Below the pieces are notes generated by a model. That model searched no databases. It saw nothing but the letters and a program-made list of their open reading frames with translations, and was not told where the DNA came from. From an uncultured Clostridia bacterium (GTDB lineage Bacteria; Bacillota; Clostridia; Christensenellales; Aristaeellaceae), in contig CAKTZR010000002.1 of NCBI GenBank assembly GCA_934636105.1, positions 186,001 through 250,000 of the forward strand: 64,000 bases of DNA, written 5' to 3'. The position numbers and the translations under genes were made by a program. Shown piece after piece: positions 35,793 to 43,654 of this stretch; the stretch's first letter is position 1; the number at the start of each line of letters is the position of its first letter.

Positions 35793-36200
35793 ATGAGTCA
35801 AGTTGCTGTTGTGTATTGGAGCGGAACGGGCCATACTGAGGCGATGGCGCAGGCTGTCGCCGCCGCGGCTGGCGCCGATATCTTCACCGCCGCCGAGTTC
35901 GATGCGGACAAGGCTGCGAACTATGCCGCGATTGCTTTCGGCTGCCCGTCCATGGGCGCCGAGCAGCTGGAGGATTCCGAGTTTGAGCCGATGTTTGAGG
36001 CCGTGAAGCCGGCGCTGGCGGGCAAGAAAGTCGCGCTGTTCGGCTCCTATGGCTGGGGCGGCGGCGAATGGATGCGCACCTGGGAGAGTGACTGCGCGGC
36101 CGCGGGCATCACGCTCTGCGCCGAGAGCGTCATCTGCCAGGATGAGCCGGACGACGCGGCGCTGGCCGCCTGCACCGCTCTGGGCGAAGCGCTGAAGTAA
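35793..36200 (+). CDS. Flavodoxin
   Basis: A 135-residue short-chain flavodoxin, a low-potential FMN electron carrier that replaces ferredoxin when iron is short. VVYWSGTGHTEAMAQAV is the FMN phosphate loop and FGSYGWGGGEWM the isoalloxazine-contact loop. AAGGAG precedes ATG 35793. The operon has iron-box-like operators upstream, fitting induction in iron starvation. A 2[4Fe-4S] ferredoxin gene, its functional counterpart, lies at 40668. Confidence 0.95.
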   Translation: MSQVAVVYWSGTGHTEAMAQAVAAAAGADIFTAAEFDADKAANYAAIAFGCPSMGAEQLEDSEFEPMFEAVKPALAGKKVALFGSYGWGGGEWMRTWESDCAAAGITLCAESVICQDEPDDAALAACTALGEALK

Positions 36201-36211
36201 GGGGAAGAACG

Positions 36212-36368
36212 ATGGGGCTTTGCCCCATGTCCGGGAAACTCGCATAGGGGTGCTTCTGCCCATGGCAGATGCGCCCCTTGCGATTTCCGATTTCCGCCAT
36301 GCTTTATCCCGCACAGCGGGCGCATGGCTTCAATCCCCCACCAAGAACCTGAGGTTCTTGGATTTCCC
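36212..36368. repeat. Long intergenic repeat, copy 1 (family C long form)
   Basis: About 157 bp with ATGGGGC-TTT-GCCCCAT, a GGGAAACTCGCATAG block, a CCCGC-ACA-GCGGG hairpin, the block GCGCATGGCTTCAATCCCCC and an AAGAACCT/AGGTTCTT hairpin. A near-identical copy is at 45519-45661. Confidence 0.8.
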
Positions 36369-36382
36369 TCTTTGAATACAAA

Positions 36383-36430
36383 AACAGGTTGTTGTCCCGC
36401 GAAGATTCGCAGGATAACAACCTGTTTTTT
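36383..36430. terminator. Bidirectional terminator after flavodoxin
   Basis: Perfect 11 bp stem AACAGGTTGTT / AACAACCTGTT, with TTTTTT on the plus strand and AAAACA (Ts on the minus strand) on the other side, between converging genes. Confidence 0.85.
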
Positions 36431-36445
36431 CATTATAATGGTCTT

Positions 36446-38212
36446 TTATGCTTTTTTGCGTTTCATATAGGCAAACGCGCCCGCGCAGGTCAGCAGGGCC
36501 GCGCCCCAAAGCATCGGCCTGGCCGCATCGCCCGTCTTGGGCAGGTTGGAGGTATCCAGCGTCGCGCCCGGCTTCAATCCGCCCTCCGGAATCTGCACTT
36601 TCATGAGCCGATATTCCGCCGCGCCGTCTGCGCCTTTCGTCTTGATGAGCACCTGATGTTCGCCCGCCTGCGCCGAAATGCCAAGCGCGCCAAGCCGGGC
36701 CAGCATCTCCTCATTGGTCGGATTGCTCGACGTCTCAATCTCGGCCAGAATGGCGTCGCCCGGCTTCTCCTCGCCCGGCGTTTTATAAGCCCCTTCCGTG
36801 CTCTCGATCGCGCCGAATGTGCCGCCCATCTGGGCAAAAATCGCCGTGTTGCTCAGCTTCACGCCCTCGGCCTGCCCATAATTCTCAATGCGCACGCTGC
36901 CGCCCAGCGTGTCGTCCGCAATCAGCAGGCCGCCGCCCGGTTCGCCCGGCTCGGTTTTATCCGCTTCATCTTCCTCGGCCAGTGCAGCCGCCGTCATTTC
37001 AATATCCGGCATTTTCAGCCCCGCCCAGCCATATTTAAACGGCATATACCGCCCTTCATTGATGCTCACGAGCTTTGCGTTTTTTCCGTTCGACCAGACG
37101 TACAGATTGCCGCGAACCACGCCGTTTTTTCGATTATACACCTCGCCGACGGAGTTTTTGCCCAATCCGACACGAATATTGCCGTTCACCTCGGCGTTGT
37201 TGGTCACGGTCAGCGTCGCGGGCTCCATCTCCGCTTCAATGTAAACGCCGATGCCTTCGTTCACGCGTCCGTCGTTCGTCACGGAGCAAACGCCGCCGTC
37301 GTAGGAATCCACGCTGATTTTCCCCGTCACCGCGCCCTTGCTGTTGGTCACATGCAGCTCGGCCGGGCCGCCCGCGCCCCAGCCGCCGAAATGCCCTCTC
37401 ACCGTGCCATTGTTGACAACGGTCAGCTTGCCCCACATTTCGGCGTTGTTATCCACCATTTCGTCAGCCATTCCGTTGTTGGTCAGCGTGCCGACGTTGC
37501 CCTTTCCGCCAGCCTGAATGCTCAGCCAGCCGTTCACCGTGCCGTTGTTGATGGTCTCGGTGCTGCCGCCGGCCTTGCTGTCCATATCGCTGAAATCCTT
37601 CTGGCCGCCCGTGCCGTAATAGCAGGAGCCGGTGCGCATATCGCGCATCACAATGCCGTCGTTGACGACCTTCTGATTCGCGCCGTTTCCCGCATAGCTG
37701 ACCATCTGTCCGCTGATGACGCCGCCCTGCGCATTGGTCACCTCGCCATACGAGCCTTCGCCCATGATGTTGCTAATCAGCCCCTCATTGGGCGCCTGCC
37801 CGGTCACCCTGCCCGCGTTCGTGACGGAAATATGGCCGCCGTTCGCCGCGCTGACGGACAGCTTCCTCGTGCTGGTGTTTGCATCCAGCGTCACATCCAG
37901 CCCGCGGCCCGCCGTATTCGCGTCAAGGCTCAAGCTTTGCTGAAACGTGACATTTTGAATATGAAGCTCCAGCGTACCGTCTGACGGCGCGCTGTTTTCA
38001 TTCAGACTGACGATTTCGGGAAATATTCCCCCCGAAATCACATAGCTGCCGTCCGCCTGCTTCGTCACGCTCGTCTGGCCATCCGCCGTCGTGAAGCTTG
38101 CGCCGGTTTGGAGCTTCTGACGAACCTCCTCCCATCCAGCGGCCGTTGCCGTCATCGGCATCAGCGCGACAGCCGCGAGCAGCGCCAGCGCCGTCCTTCC
38201 TTTGTTTCTCAT
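36446..38212 (-). CDS. LPXTG-anchored surface protein with beta-helix-like repeats
   Basis: A 588-residue secreted wall-anchored protein. A signal peptide (LALLAAVALMPMTATAAG) is at the N terminus; the sorting signal LPKTG is followed by a hydrophobic stretch and the basic tail MKRKKA. Between them (about 100-400) runs a series of VTNxGxVxGxxx-like rungs (VTNAGRVTGQ, INNGTVNGWLS, VVNNGTVRGHF, VTNNAEVNGNIRV) typical of a right-handed beta-helix, as in passenger domains of adhesins. A sortase must anchor it, but none is in the window. Acidic hinge at about 425-445. Start ATG 38212 follows AAGGAAAATAAAGG. Binding partner unknown. Confidence 0.87.
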   Translation of the reverse strand: MRNKGRTALALLAAVALMPMTATAAGWEEVRQKLQTGASFTTADGQTSVTKQADGSYVISGGIFPEIVSLNENSAPSDGTLELHIQNVTFQQSLSLDANTAGRGLDVTLDANTSTRKLSVSAANGGHISVTNAGRVTGQAPNEGLISNIMGEGSYGEVTNAQGGVISGQMVSYAGNGANQKVVNDGIVMRDMRTGSCYYGTGGQKDFSDMDSKAGGSTETINNGTVNGWLSIQAGGKGNVGTLTNNGMADEMVDNNAEMWGKLTVVNNGTVRGHFGGWGAGGPAELHVTNSKGAVTGKISVDSYDGGVCSVTNDGRVNEGIGVYIEAEMEPATLTVTNNAEVNGNIRVGLGKNSVGEVYNRKNGVVRGNLYVWSNGKNAKLVSINEGRYMPFKYGWAGLKMPDIEMTAAALAEEDEADKTEPGEPGGGLLIADDTLGGSVRIENYGQAEGVKLSNTAIFAQMGGTFGAIESTEGAYKTPGEEKPGDAILAEIETSSNPTNEEMLARLGALGISAQAGEHQVLIKTKGADGAAEYRLMKVQIPEGGLKPGATLDTSNLPKTGDAARPMLWGAALLTCAGAFAYMKRKKA

Positions 38213-38227
38213 TTTCCTTTATTTTCC

Positions 38228-39271
38228 TTATAAATATTGAGCTAGACTCTCATAAACCTTGCCATTCTCCGCCGTTACCGCGTCGGCGCAGCAGAGCGAG
38301 TTGAGCACGGCTTCCTGCGTCGCTTCCGCAATCGCGCGGAAAGCCAGCTCCAGCGTGTGTTCAGTCAGCACCTGCTGGGTAATAACACAATGCATGCCCC
38401 CCGCGGGCATGCGGTTCGCCGTCGTAAAGCCGATCATCACGTCACCGCTGCCATGGCCGAAATACGAACCGCAGCGCGCCAAACCGACCGAACAGCGCTT
38501 GATGATGCGCCGAAGCTGCCTGTCCGACACGGGCAGATCGGTCGCCGTTACCATCATGATCGAGCCGCGGTCGTTCGGTTCGGGCGCGGGCTGTGCATTG
38601 CGTTTGGCGACGATCTCCTCGCCCACGCGCCGATTGCAGACGGTCAATTCTTCCAAACAGCCGTGATTGCTCTGCACCAGCACGCCGAGTGTATACGTCT
38701 TTCCTGCTATTTCAATCTGCCGCGAAGCCGAACCGATGCCGCCTTTCAGTCCGTGGCATACCGTGCCCGCGCCCGCGCCAACGTCGCCCTCGTCGAAATC
38801 TTTGCATGCGTTCGCGATGGCTTCGCGCACATGTTCTTCGTGAATTGGCCTATCCACAATGGCGTTGAGCTGCGCGTCGTTGCACTCGCCGACCACCGGG
38901 TTGATGGAGTGCATCGCCACGTGATCCCTTGCGCATCGCTCGGCCATCACCGTTACCAGCGCGTCATGCACCAGCCCGACGTTCAGCGTATTCGTTAGCG
39001 CAATCGGCGTTTCCAGCGTGCCCAGCTCGTCCACCTGCACAAGGCCCGCCGTTTTGCCGAAGCCGTTGAGCACAAAGCTCGCGGCGGTCAGTTTTTTGGC
39101 GAACATGTTGTCCTCGCACGGCAGAATGACGGTCACGCCGGTATGGTGGCGCGCATCGCGCACGGTCGCGTGGCCGACGGTCACGCCCGGCACATCGGTG
39201 ATTTTGTCAAGCGGCCCGGTCGGCAGCTGGCCGACGCGAATGCCGTAATCCGAAATTCTCTTACGGTTCAT
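38228..39271 (-). CDS. P1 family (DmpA-type) self-cleaving aminopeptidase
   Basis: A 347-residue member of the DmpA/P1 N-terminal nucleophile hydrolases, which cut themselves before a Ser/Thr and then act as aminopeptidases or amidases, sometimes on D- or beta-amino acid peptides. The cleavage site fits RGSIMMVTATDLP (Gly-Ser). KITDVPGVTVGHATV and GAGTVCHGLKGGIGSASR are family-conserved. ATG 39271 is seven bases from AGGAGGA; the first ATG is one base from it. It starts two bases after the stop of the CapA-like gene, so the pair is an operon. No signal peptide. Confidence 0.9.
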   Translation of the reverse strand: MNRKRISDYGIRVGQLPTGPLDKITDVPGVTVGHATVRDARHHTGVTVILPCEDNMFAKKLTAASFVLNGFGKTAGLVQVDELGTLETPIALTNTLNVGLVHDALVTVMAERCARDHVAMHSINPVVGECNDAQLNAIVDRPIHEEHVREAIANACKDFDEGDVGAGAGTVCHGLKGGIGSASRQIEIAGKTYTLGVLVQSNHGCLEELTVCNRRVGEEIVAKRNAQPAPEPNDRGSIMMVTATDLPVSDRQLRRIIKRCSVGLARCGSYFGHGSGDVMIGFTTANRMPAGGMHCVITQQVLTEHTLELAFRAIAEATQEAVLNSLCCADAVTAENGKVYESLAQYL

Positions 39272-39273
39272 GC

Positions 39274-40551
39274 TCATTCCTCCTGTGTCGCGCTTCTCAC
39301 GCGCTTTGCGGCCTGCGCGGCGGCGGCCTGTTCGGTCATCGTCAGGCTTTGGAGCGCCTGCTCGTTTTCCGCGTCCACCACGCGGTAAAGAATGCCGCTG
39401 TCCTCCCGCTGTCGGGCGATGTAAAGCGGCGTCACCGTCAACTCTCCCGGCGATGCGCGGCGCGTGGCCGGGTCATAAGTCATCTCCAGCCGAACCGCCA
39501 TGCCCGCCGTGTTGTCGCTGTTGCGCGCGTCGGTCAGCAGACACCCCAGCGAATAGCAGACAACCGTTTCATACGTCAGCCCGTCGCTTCGCACGGTTTG
39601 CAGCCGCTCGATCCCCTGCGCCACATTGGGATGCGTGCCGAGAATCACATCCGCCCCGGCCTGCGCCATCGTCCGCGCCATGTCGTGCACGGTATCCGGC
39701 GTCTGCGCGCTGTTCTTCGTGCCCCAATGCGGCAGAACGACGACGATATTCGCGCCGTCCACGCGCGCCTGCGTGATATCGCGCACCACGCGCTGGCTCT
39801 CCATCATCGCGACAACGCCGCGGCTGTCGTCCCGCGTGCGTTTGCGCCCCTCGTCGCTCAAGCCGTATGAATAGGCCAGCACAGCGACCTGCACGCCGCC
39901 GATTCGCAGCATCGTTGCGCCGGTGTTCACGCCGTCCGGATACGCCCCCGCATAGCCCATGGAGTGGCTCGTCAACTCGCTGGCCGTAATATCCAGCCCG
40001 TCATACCCCTTGTCCAGCGCGCGTTCCGTCGCCAGCGACACGAAATTCACGCCGACGGCCCGCAGCGCATCGAAAATCTGCGGCGTCGTGTTGTAATTGC
40101 CATATCCCTTTTCACGCCCGGCCGCCAACGTTTCCAATGTGACGATGGAAAGATCCGCGCCCGCCAGCGCACCGGAAAGCCCCTCGAAGGTCGGAGTGAA
40201 ATCATAGTGATCCGTCCCCTCCTGCACGCTCTCGCGGACGGATTTGGGCGCATAGATCGTGCCTGCGGCGGCGATGATGATGTTTCTGGGCGGTCCGGCT
40301 GGCTCGGCAGTCGGCTGTGGGCTGGCCGTCGGCGCGCTTGTGACTTCAGGCGCAGGGCTGACCGTCGGCACATCGGTCGGCGTTGGCGGGATCGTTTCAA
40401 TCTGTTCGGCAATCAGGCCGAACGCCGCGCGCGTCCGCTCGTATACGCCGTCCCCCGCGATGAGCATCAGGAACGCCGCCATGCCGACGACGACAAAAAG
40501 CGTCACCAGCAGCATCACGATGCTGCCGACGGAAAACCTCGGCTTTTTCAC
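39274..40551 (-). CDS. CapA-family membrane-anchored protein
   Basis: A 425-residue protein with a signal-anchor helix at 11-33, a Pro/Thr/Ser-rich spacer (about 54-85) and a CapA-type metallophosphoesterase-like domain. VTLETLAAG, NFVSLATERALDKGYDGL, VVLPHWGTKNSA and GADVILGTHPNVAQGIERL are characteristic. CapA proteins work in poly-gamma-glutamate capsule synthesis or related envelope polymers, but no capBC is nearby. It starts at GTG 40551 after AGGAGGG. The CapA family core is intact; the substrate is unknown. Confidence 0.87.
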   Translation of the reverse strand: MKKPRFSVGSIVMLLVTLFVVVGMAAFLMLIAGDGVYERTRAAFGLIAEQIETIPPTPTDVPTVSPAPEVTSAPTASPQPTAEPAGPPRNIIIAAAGTIYAPKSVRESVQEGTDHYDFTPTFEGLSGALAGADLSIVTLETLAAGREKGYGNYNTTPQIFDALRAVGVNFVSLATERALDKGYDGLDITASELTSHSMGYAGAYPDGVNTGATMLRIGGVQVAVLAYSYGLSDEGRKRTRDDSRGVVAMMESQRVVRDITQARVDGANIVVVLPHWGTKNSAQTPDTVHDMARTMAQAGADVILGTHPNVAQGIERLQTVRSDGLTYETVVCYSLGCLLTDARNSDNTAGMAVRLEMTYDPATRRASPGELTVTPLYIARQREDSGILYRVVDAENEQALQSLTMTEQAAAAQAAKRVRSATQEE

Positions 40552-40614
40552 GGCGTTCCCTCCTTTTTTTACATTCCAGATTTATTATACATCAAATTGC
40601 GTATTTCGAAAAGA

Positions 40615-40652
40615 TCAAAAAAAGGACGCACCCGGCCAAGCCGAATACGTCC
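40615..40652 (-). terminator. Terminator of ferredoxin gene
   Basis: Minus strand: GGACGTATTCGG pairs with CCGGGTGCGTCC through G-U and Watson-Crick pairs, then TTTTTTT. Confidence 0.75.
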
Positions 40653-40667
40653 GCACGCTCTAAATGA

Positions 40668-40838
40668 TTAGGCCTGAGCCGGAGCGCCCACCGGGCAATT
40701 CTCCGCGCAAGCGCCGCAATCGATGCAGGTATCCGCGTCGATCACATACTTGCCGTCACCCTCGCTGATCGCGCTCACCGGGCAGTTGCTGGCGCACACG
40801 CCGCAAGAGATGCAGTCATCAGAAATCTGATAAGCCAT
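40668..40838 (-). CDS. 2[4Fe-4S] ferredoxin
   Basis: A 56-residue clostridial ferredoxin with two CxxCxxCxxxCP motifs (CISCGVCASNCP and CIDCGACAENCP), carrying two [4Fe-4S] clusters. Length and internal symmetry are typical. Start ATG 40838 follows GGGAGGTGA. It has its own promoter (40879-40907) and terminator, hence monocistronic. It is the probable main low-potential electron carrier, and the iron-sparing flavodoxin at 35793 would replace it. Confidence 0.95.
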   Translation of the reverse strand: MAYQISDDCISCGVCASNCPVSAISEGDGKYVIDADTCIDCGACAENCPVGAPAQA

Positions 40839-40878
40839 ACATTTCACCTCCCTTTGTTAAGGATCACTCCCGGGAGAC

Positions 40879-40907
40879 ATTGTAGCACGACCGAGCGCGA
40901 ATTGCAA
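40879..40907 (-). promoter_or_regulatory. Promoter of ferredoxin gene
   Basis: TTGCAA (40907-40902), 17 bp, TACAAT (40884-40879) on the minus strand. Confidence 0.75.
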
Positions 40908-40983
40908 GGTTTTTGTGATAATTTACAGTTTCAATTCTGCAAAAAAACTGTTTTTAATTCCCAGTTTTTCGATATGAATCCAT

Positions 40984-41023
40984 GAAAAAACGGCCTTTCC
41001 CACGCTTTCTGCGAAAAGGCCGT
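40984..41023 (-). terminator. Terminator of the darA-holB-ricT operon
   Basis: Minus-strand stem ACGGCCTTT / AAAGGCCGT followed by TTTTTT. Confidence 0.85.
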
Positions 41024-41045
41024 TGTTATGCACATCTAACAAAGT

Positions 41046-42221
41046 TTAGAAAAGGTCTTCCTTCTTCGTGTCCTCGCGGATTTCCAGCACGTCGATCACA
41101 TCGACTTCCTTCTGCTCCACAACGGCGGGCTTTTCCGCCTGCGCGGGCGCTTGCGGCTTCATCGGCTGTTCCGGTCGATTCGGCCTGTCCATCGGCTTTT
41201 TCGGCGGCCTTGGCGGGCGATCCGATCTGGGGCCTCGGTCGTTTCTCATTCCGCGTTCGGGCCGCGGCGCACGTTCGGGACGATCGCTGCGCATCGGGCG
41301 CGGTTCCGGCTTTCTGCGCGTCTCCTCCGGCTGCTCGCCGACGGATTCAGCTTTCTCCGGCTGTTCCGGCGCGGCCTGCGTCTCCTCCTCCGGGCGGGGC
41401 TTGCGCTCCTCCGGGCCGGGACGCTGGCAGTCGTCAATCGGATATTCGCGCAGTTCAAACGAATCGCCCACCGCAATGCGCACGCGCACCGTCTCCTCAA
41501 GCACATTGATTGCGTTGATGACGCCCACGCCGTCCGGCGTGATGATTTCGCGGCCCACACGCGGCATGCGCTTGCGCGTCTGCTCGTAGTTGTCCTGCTC
41601 ATATTTCAGGCAGCACATCAGGCGGTCGCACAGACCGGAAATCTTCGTCGGATTGAGCGAAAGATTCTGCTCCTTCGCCATCTTGATGGAAACCGGCGTG
41701 AAATCGCTCAAAAACGTCCGGCAGCAGATCGGCCGTCCGCACGGGCCGATGCCGCCGAGCATCTTCGCCTCGTCGCGCACACCGATCTGGCGCAGCTCGA
41801 TGCGGGTCTTGAAGATGCTCGCCAGACTCTTGACCAGCATGCGGAAATCCACGCGCCCGTTGGCTGTGAAATAGAAGATGATCTTCGAGCGGTCGAACGC
41901 GTATTCCACGTCCACCAGCTTCATTTCCAGCTTGTGTTCGGCAATGCGGTCCAGCGCGATGTCAAACGCTTCCTTTTCCGCCTGCTCGTTGCGCTTCTGC
42001 ATGGCCAAATCCTGCTCGGTGGCGATGCGGATGATGGGCTTGAGCGGCAGCACCAGGCGCTCATCCGGCACATCCATAATGCCGCTCATGCACTCGCCCA
42101 GCTCCACGCCGCGCGCCGTCTCCGTCACCACGCTCATGCCGTTGTGCAGATCCAGCCCGTTGGGGTCAAAATCGTATAATTTGGCGGCGCGCTTGAAGCG
42201 CACCCTGATTACCATGGCCAT
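41046..42221 (-). CDS. ricT: RicT (YaaT/PSP1-domain) protein with long disordered tail
   Basis: A 391-residue protein. The PSP1 domain (about 1-265) matches RicT, part of the RicA-RicF-RicT complex that carries [4Fe-4S] clusters and aids RNase Y cleavage and sporulation phosphorelay in B. subtilis. GPCGRPICC and CDRLMCC provide the conserved cysteines. Beyond residue about 265 is a 125-residue tail rich in Pro, Arg, Glu and Asp (PERAPRPERGMRND) absent from the 275-residue Bacillus protein. ATG 42221 overlaps the end of holB by 13 bases and follows GGAGGA. Confidence 0.92.
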   Translation of the reverse strand: MAMVIRVRFKRAAKLYDFDPNGLDLHNGMSVVTETARGVELGECMSGIMDVPDERLVLPLKPIIRIATEQDLAMQKRNEQAEKEAFDIALDRIAEHKLEMKLVDVEYAFDRSKIIFYFTANGRVDFRMLVKSLASIFKTRIELRQIGVRDEAKMLGGIGPCGRPICCRTFLSDFTPVSIKMAKEQNLSLNPTKISGLCDRLMCCLKYEQDNYEQTRKRMPRVGREIITPDGVGVINAINVLEETVRVRIAVGDSFELREYPIDDCQRPGPEERKPRPEEETQAAPEQPEKAESVGEQPEETRRKPEPRPMRSDRPERAPRPERGMRNDRGPRSDRPPRPPKKPMDRPNRPEQPMKPQAPAQAEKPAVVEQKEVDVIDVLEIREDTKKEDLF

Positions 42222-43192
42222 TTGGCATATTCCTCCGATATTTGAAGCAGGATGGTTTCAAACGCCGATGCAAACGCAACGTTGCTGGCGAGCATCACGC
42301 GCGCCTGCCGAAGCGTTTCCATCAGCGTCAGTCCCCCGGAAAGCGGTACGCGGGACGCATAATCCAGCGCCTCCCGCGCATAACCCGCGTCCGCAATCGA
42401 CGTGCCGCCCGCCTGCTGCACCAGAATGTCGCGCAGCGCAATTTCCAGCGTATCCAGCACGAGCTTCTGCCGCTCCTTATCCTCCTTATAAATGTTCACC
42501 ACGCCAAGCGCATCCGCCGGATGATGAACAGAAAACACATTGTGCGTCAGCTCCATGCGCAAGTCGAGCTGATCGTCGTCAATTTCCAGCGCACGGCCGA
42601 CGCAGCCCTCCGCCATGCGCGCTTTTTTCTTCGCCATCTCCGGCGATTGGCCGAGGGCGATCAGCCGCTTTTGGCAGGCTTCCTCCGTCAGCGGATGAAA
42701 CCGCACGACGCGGCAGCGGGAAACGATCGTCGGCAGCAGCGCTGCGGGCTGATCCGTAATCAGAAAGAACACCGTCTGTTCCGGCGGCTCCTCCAGCGTT
42801 TTGAGCAGGCAGTTCTGCGCAGCGGCGTTCATCCGTTCGGCCTGCGGAATGAGGATGACCTTTGCGCCGTCCTCAAAGCTCTTGACCGCGACGGTGTCGA
42901 GCACCTCGCGCATCACGCCGACGCTGATGATCTGCTTGCCCTTCTCCGGCACGACGGTATGCACGTCCGGGTGCGTGCCGGAAAGCACACGCCGACACGG
43001 GCCGCAGGCCCCGCAGGGCTTATGCTCCCCGCGGCAGAGCGCGGCCATAGTGCAAAGCTGCGCGGCGGAACGTTTGCCCGTGCCGCCCGGCCCTGTCAGC
43101 AGGTAGGCATGGACATAGCTCCCCCGCGCAAAATCGTTTTGCAGTTGACCGATGAGCGCAGACTGCCCCGCAAGGTCAGCAAAGGCAATCAT
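42209..43192 (-). CDS. holB: DNA polymerase III delta' subunit
   Basis: A 327-residue clamp-loader subunit. Walker A GPGGTGKRSA, the zinc module CGACGPCRRV, and LLKTLEEPPEQTVFFLIT plus SRCRVVRFHPL (sensor/SRC motif) are characteristic. Its neighbours darA upstream and ricT downstream reproduce a well-known Firmicutes order; tmk, often at the front, is not present here. ATG 43192 follows AAGGTGTG at good spacing, immediately after the darA stop. Confidence 0.93.
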   Translation of the reverse strand: MIAFADLAGQSALIGQLQNDFARGSYVHAYLLTGPGGTGKRSAAQLCTMAALCRGEHKPCGACGPCRRVLSGTHPDVHTVVPEKGKQIISVGVMREVLDTVAVKSFEDGAKVILIPQAERMNAAAQNCLLKTLEEPPEQTVFFLITDQPAALLPTIVSRCRVVRFHPLTEEACQKRLIALGQSPEMAKKKARMAEGCVGRALEIDDDQLDLRMELTHNVFSVHHPADALGVVNIYKEDKERQKLVLDTLEIALRDILVQQAGGTSIADAGYAREALDYASRVPLSGGLTLMETLRQARVMLASNVAFASAFETILLQISEEYAKWPW

Positions 43193-43193
43193 A

Positions 43194-43523
43194 TCACACC
43201 TTAAGGAACTGGCTGACCTCCAGCACGAACACCGTCGCGCCGCCGACCGTCACGCGGATCGGATACGGCACATACACGCCGCCTGCGCCGCCCATCGGGG
43301 TGGTGGAAGCGGTGATCTGCTCGCGGCTCTTGCAGATTTTCTCAATCACGTCGAGCGCATCCTGAAGCTTGTCGTCCTCCACGCCGCTGATGAGCGTGGT
43401 GTTGCCCGCGCGCAGGAAGCCGCCGGTCGTGGCCAGCTTCGTAACGCCAAAGCCCTTATCCATCAGCGCGGAAACCAGACGGCCCGCGTCTTCATCCTGA
43501 ACAATCGCAACGATGAGTTTCAT
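43194..43523 (-). CDS. darA: Cyclic-di-AMP receptor DarA (PII-like)
   Basis: A 109-residue PII-like trimeric protein that binds c-di-AMP. MKLIVAIVQDEDAGRLVSALMDKGF, the TTGGFLRAGNTTLISGVEDDKL loop and the end VTVGGATVFVLEVSQFLKV match DarA/YaaQ. ATG 43523 follows GGAGGGATAG; the longer ORF is not supported. First gene of darA-holB-ricT. The downstream target of DarA is not firmly known in the family. Confidence 0.93.
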   Translation of the reverse strand: MKLIVAIVQDEDAGRLVSALMDKGFGVTKLATTGGFLRAGNTTLISGVEDDKLQDALDVIEKICKSREQITASTTPMGGAGGVYVPYPIRVTVGGATVFVLEVSQFLKV

Positions 43524-43605
43524 AAATCTATCCCTCCATGTGGTTTTGATGGAAGTGCAACTCCGTCTGCGCGGAGAAACATTCATGCTCTTATATTATA
43601 CAGGA

Positions 43606-43642
43606 AAAGCGCCCAAAATGCTAGACCTGATTTGGGCGCTTT
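43606..43642 (-). terminator. Hairpin after the M24 peptidase gene
   Basis: Stem AAAGCGCCCAAA / TTTGGGCGCTTT, 12 bp, in front of the darA operon; its T run is short. The TATAAT (minus strand, about 43600) just beyond it may be the darA -10. Confidence 0.6.
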
Positions 43643-43654
43643 CCGAAAATTCAG

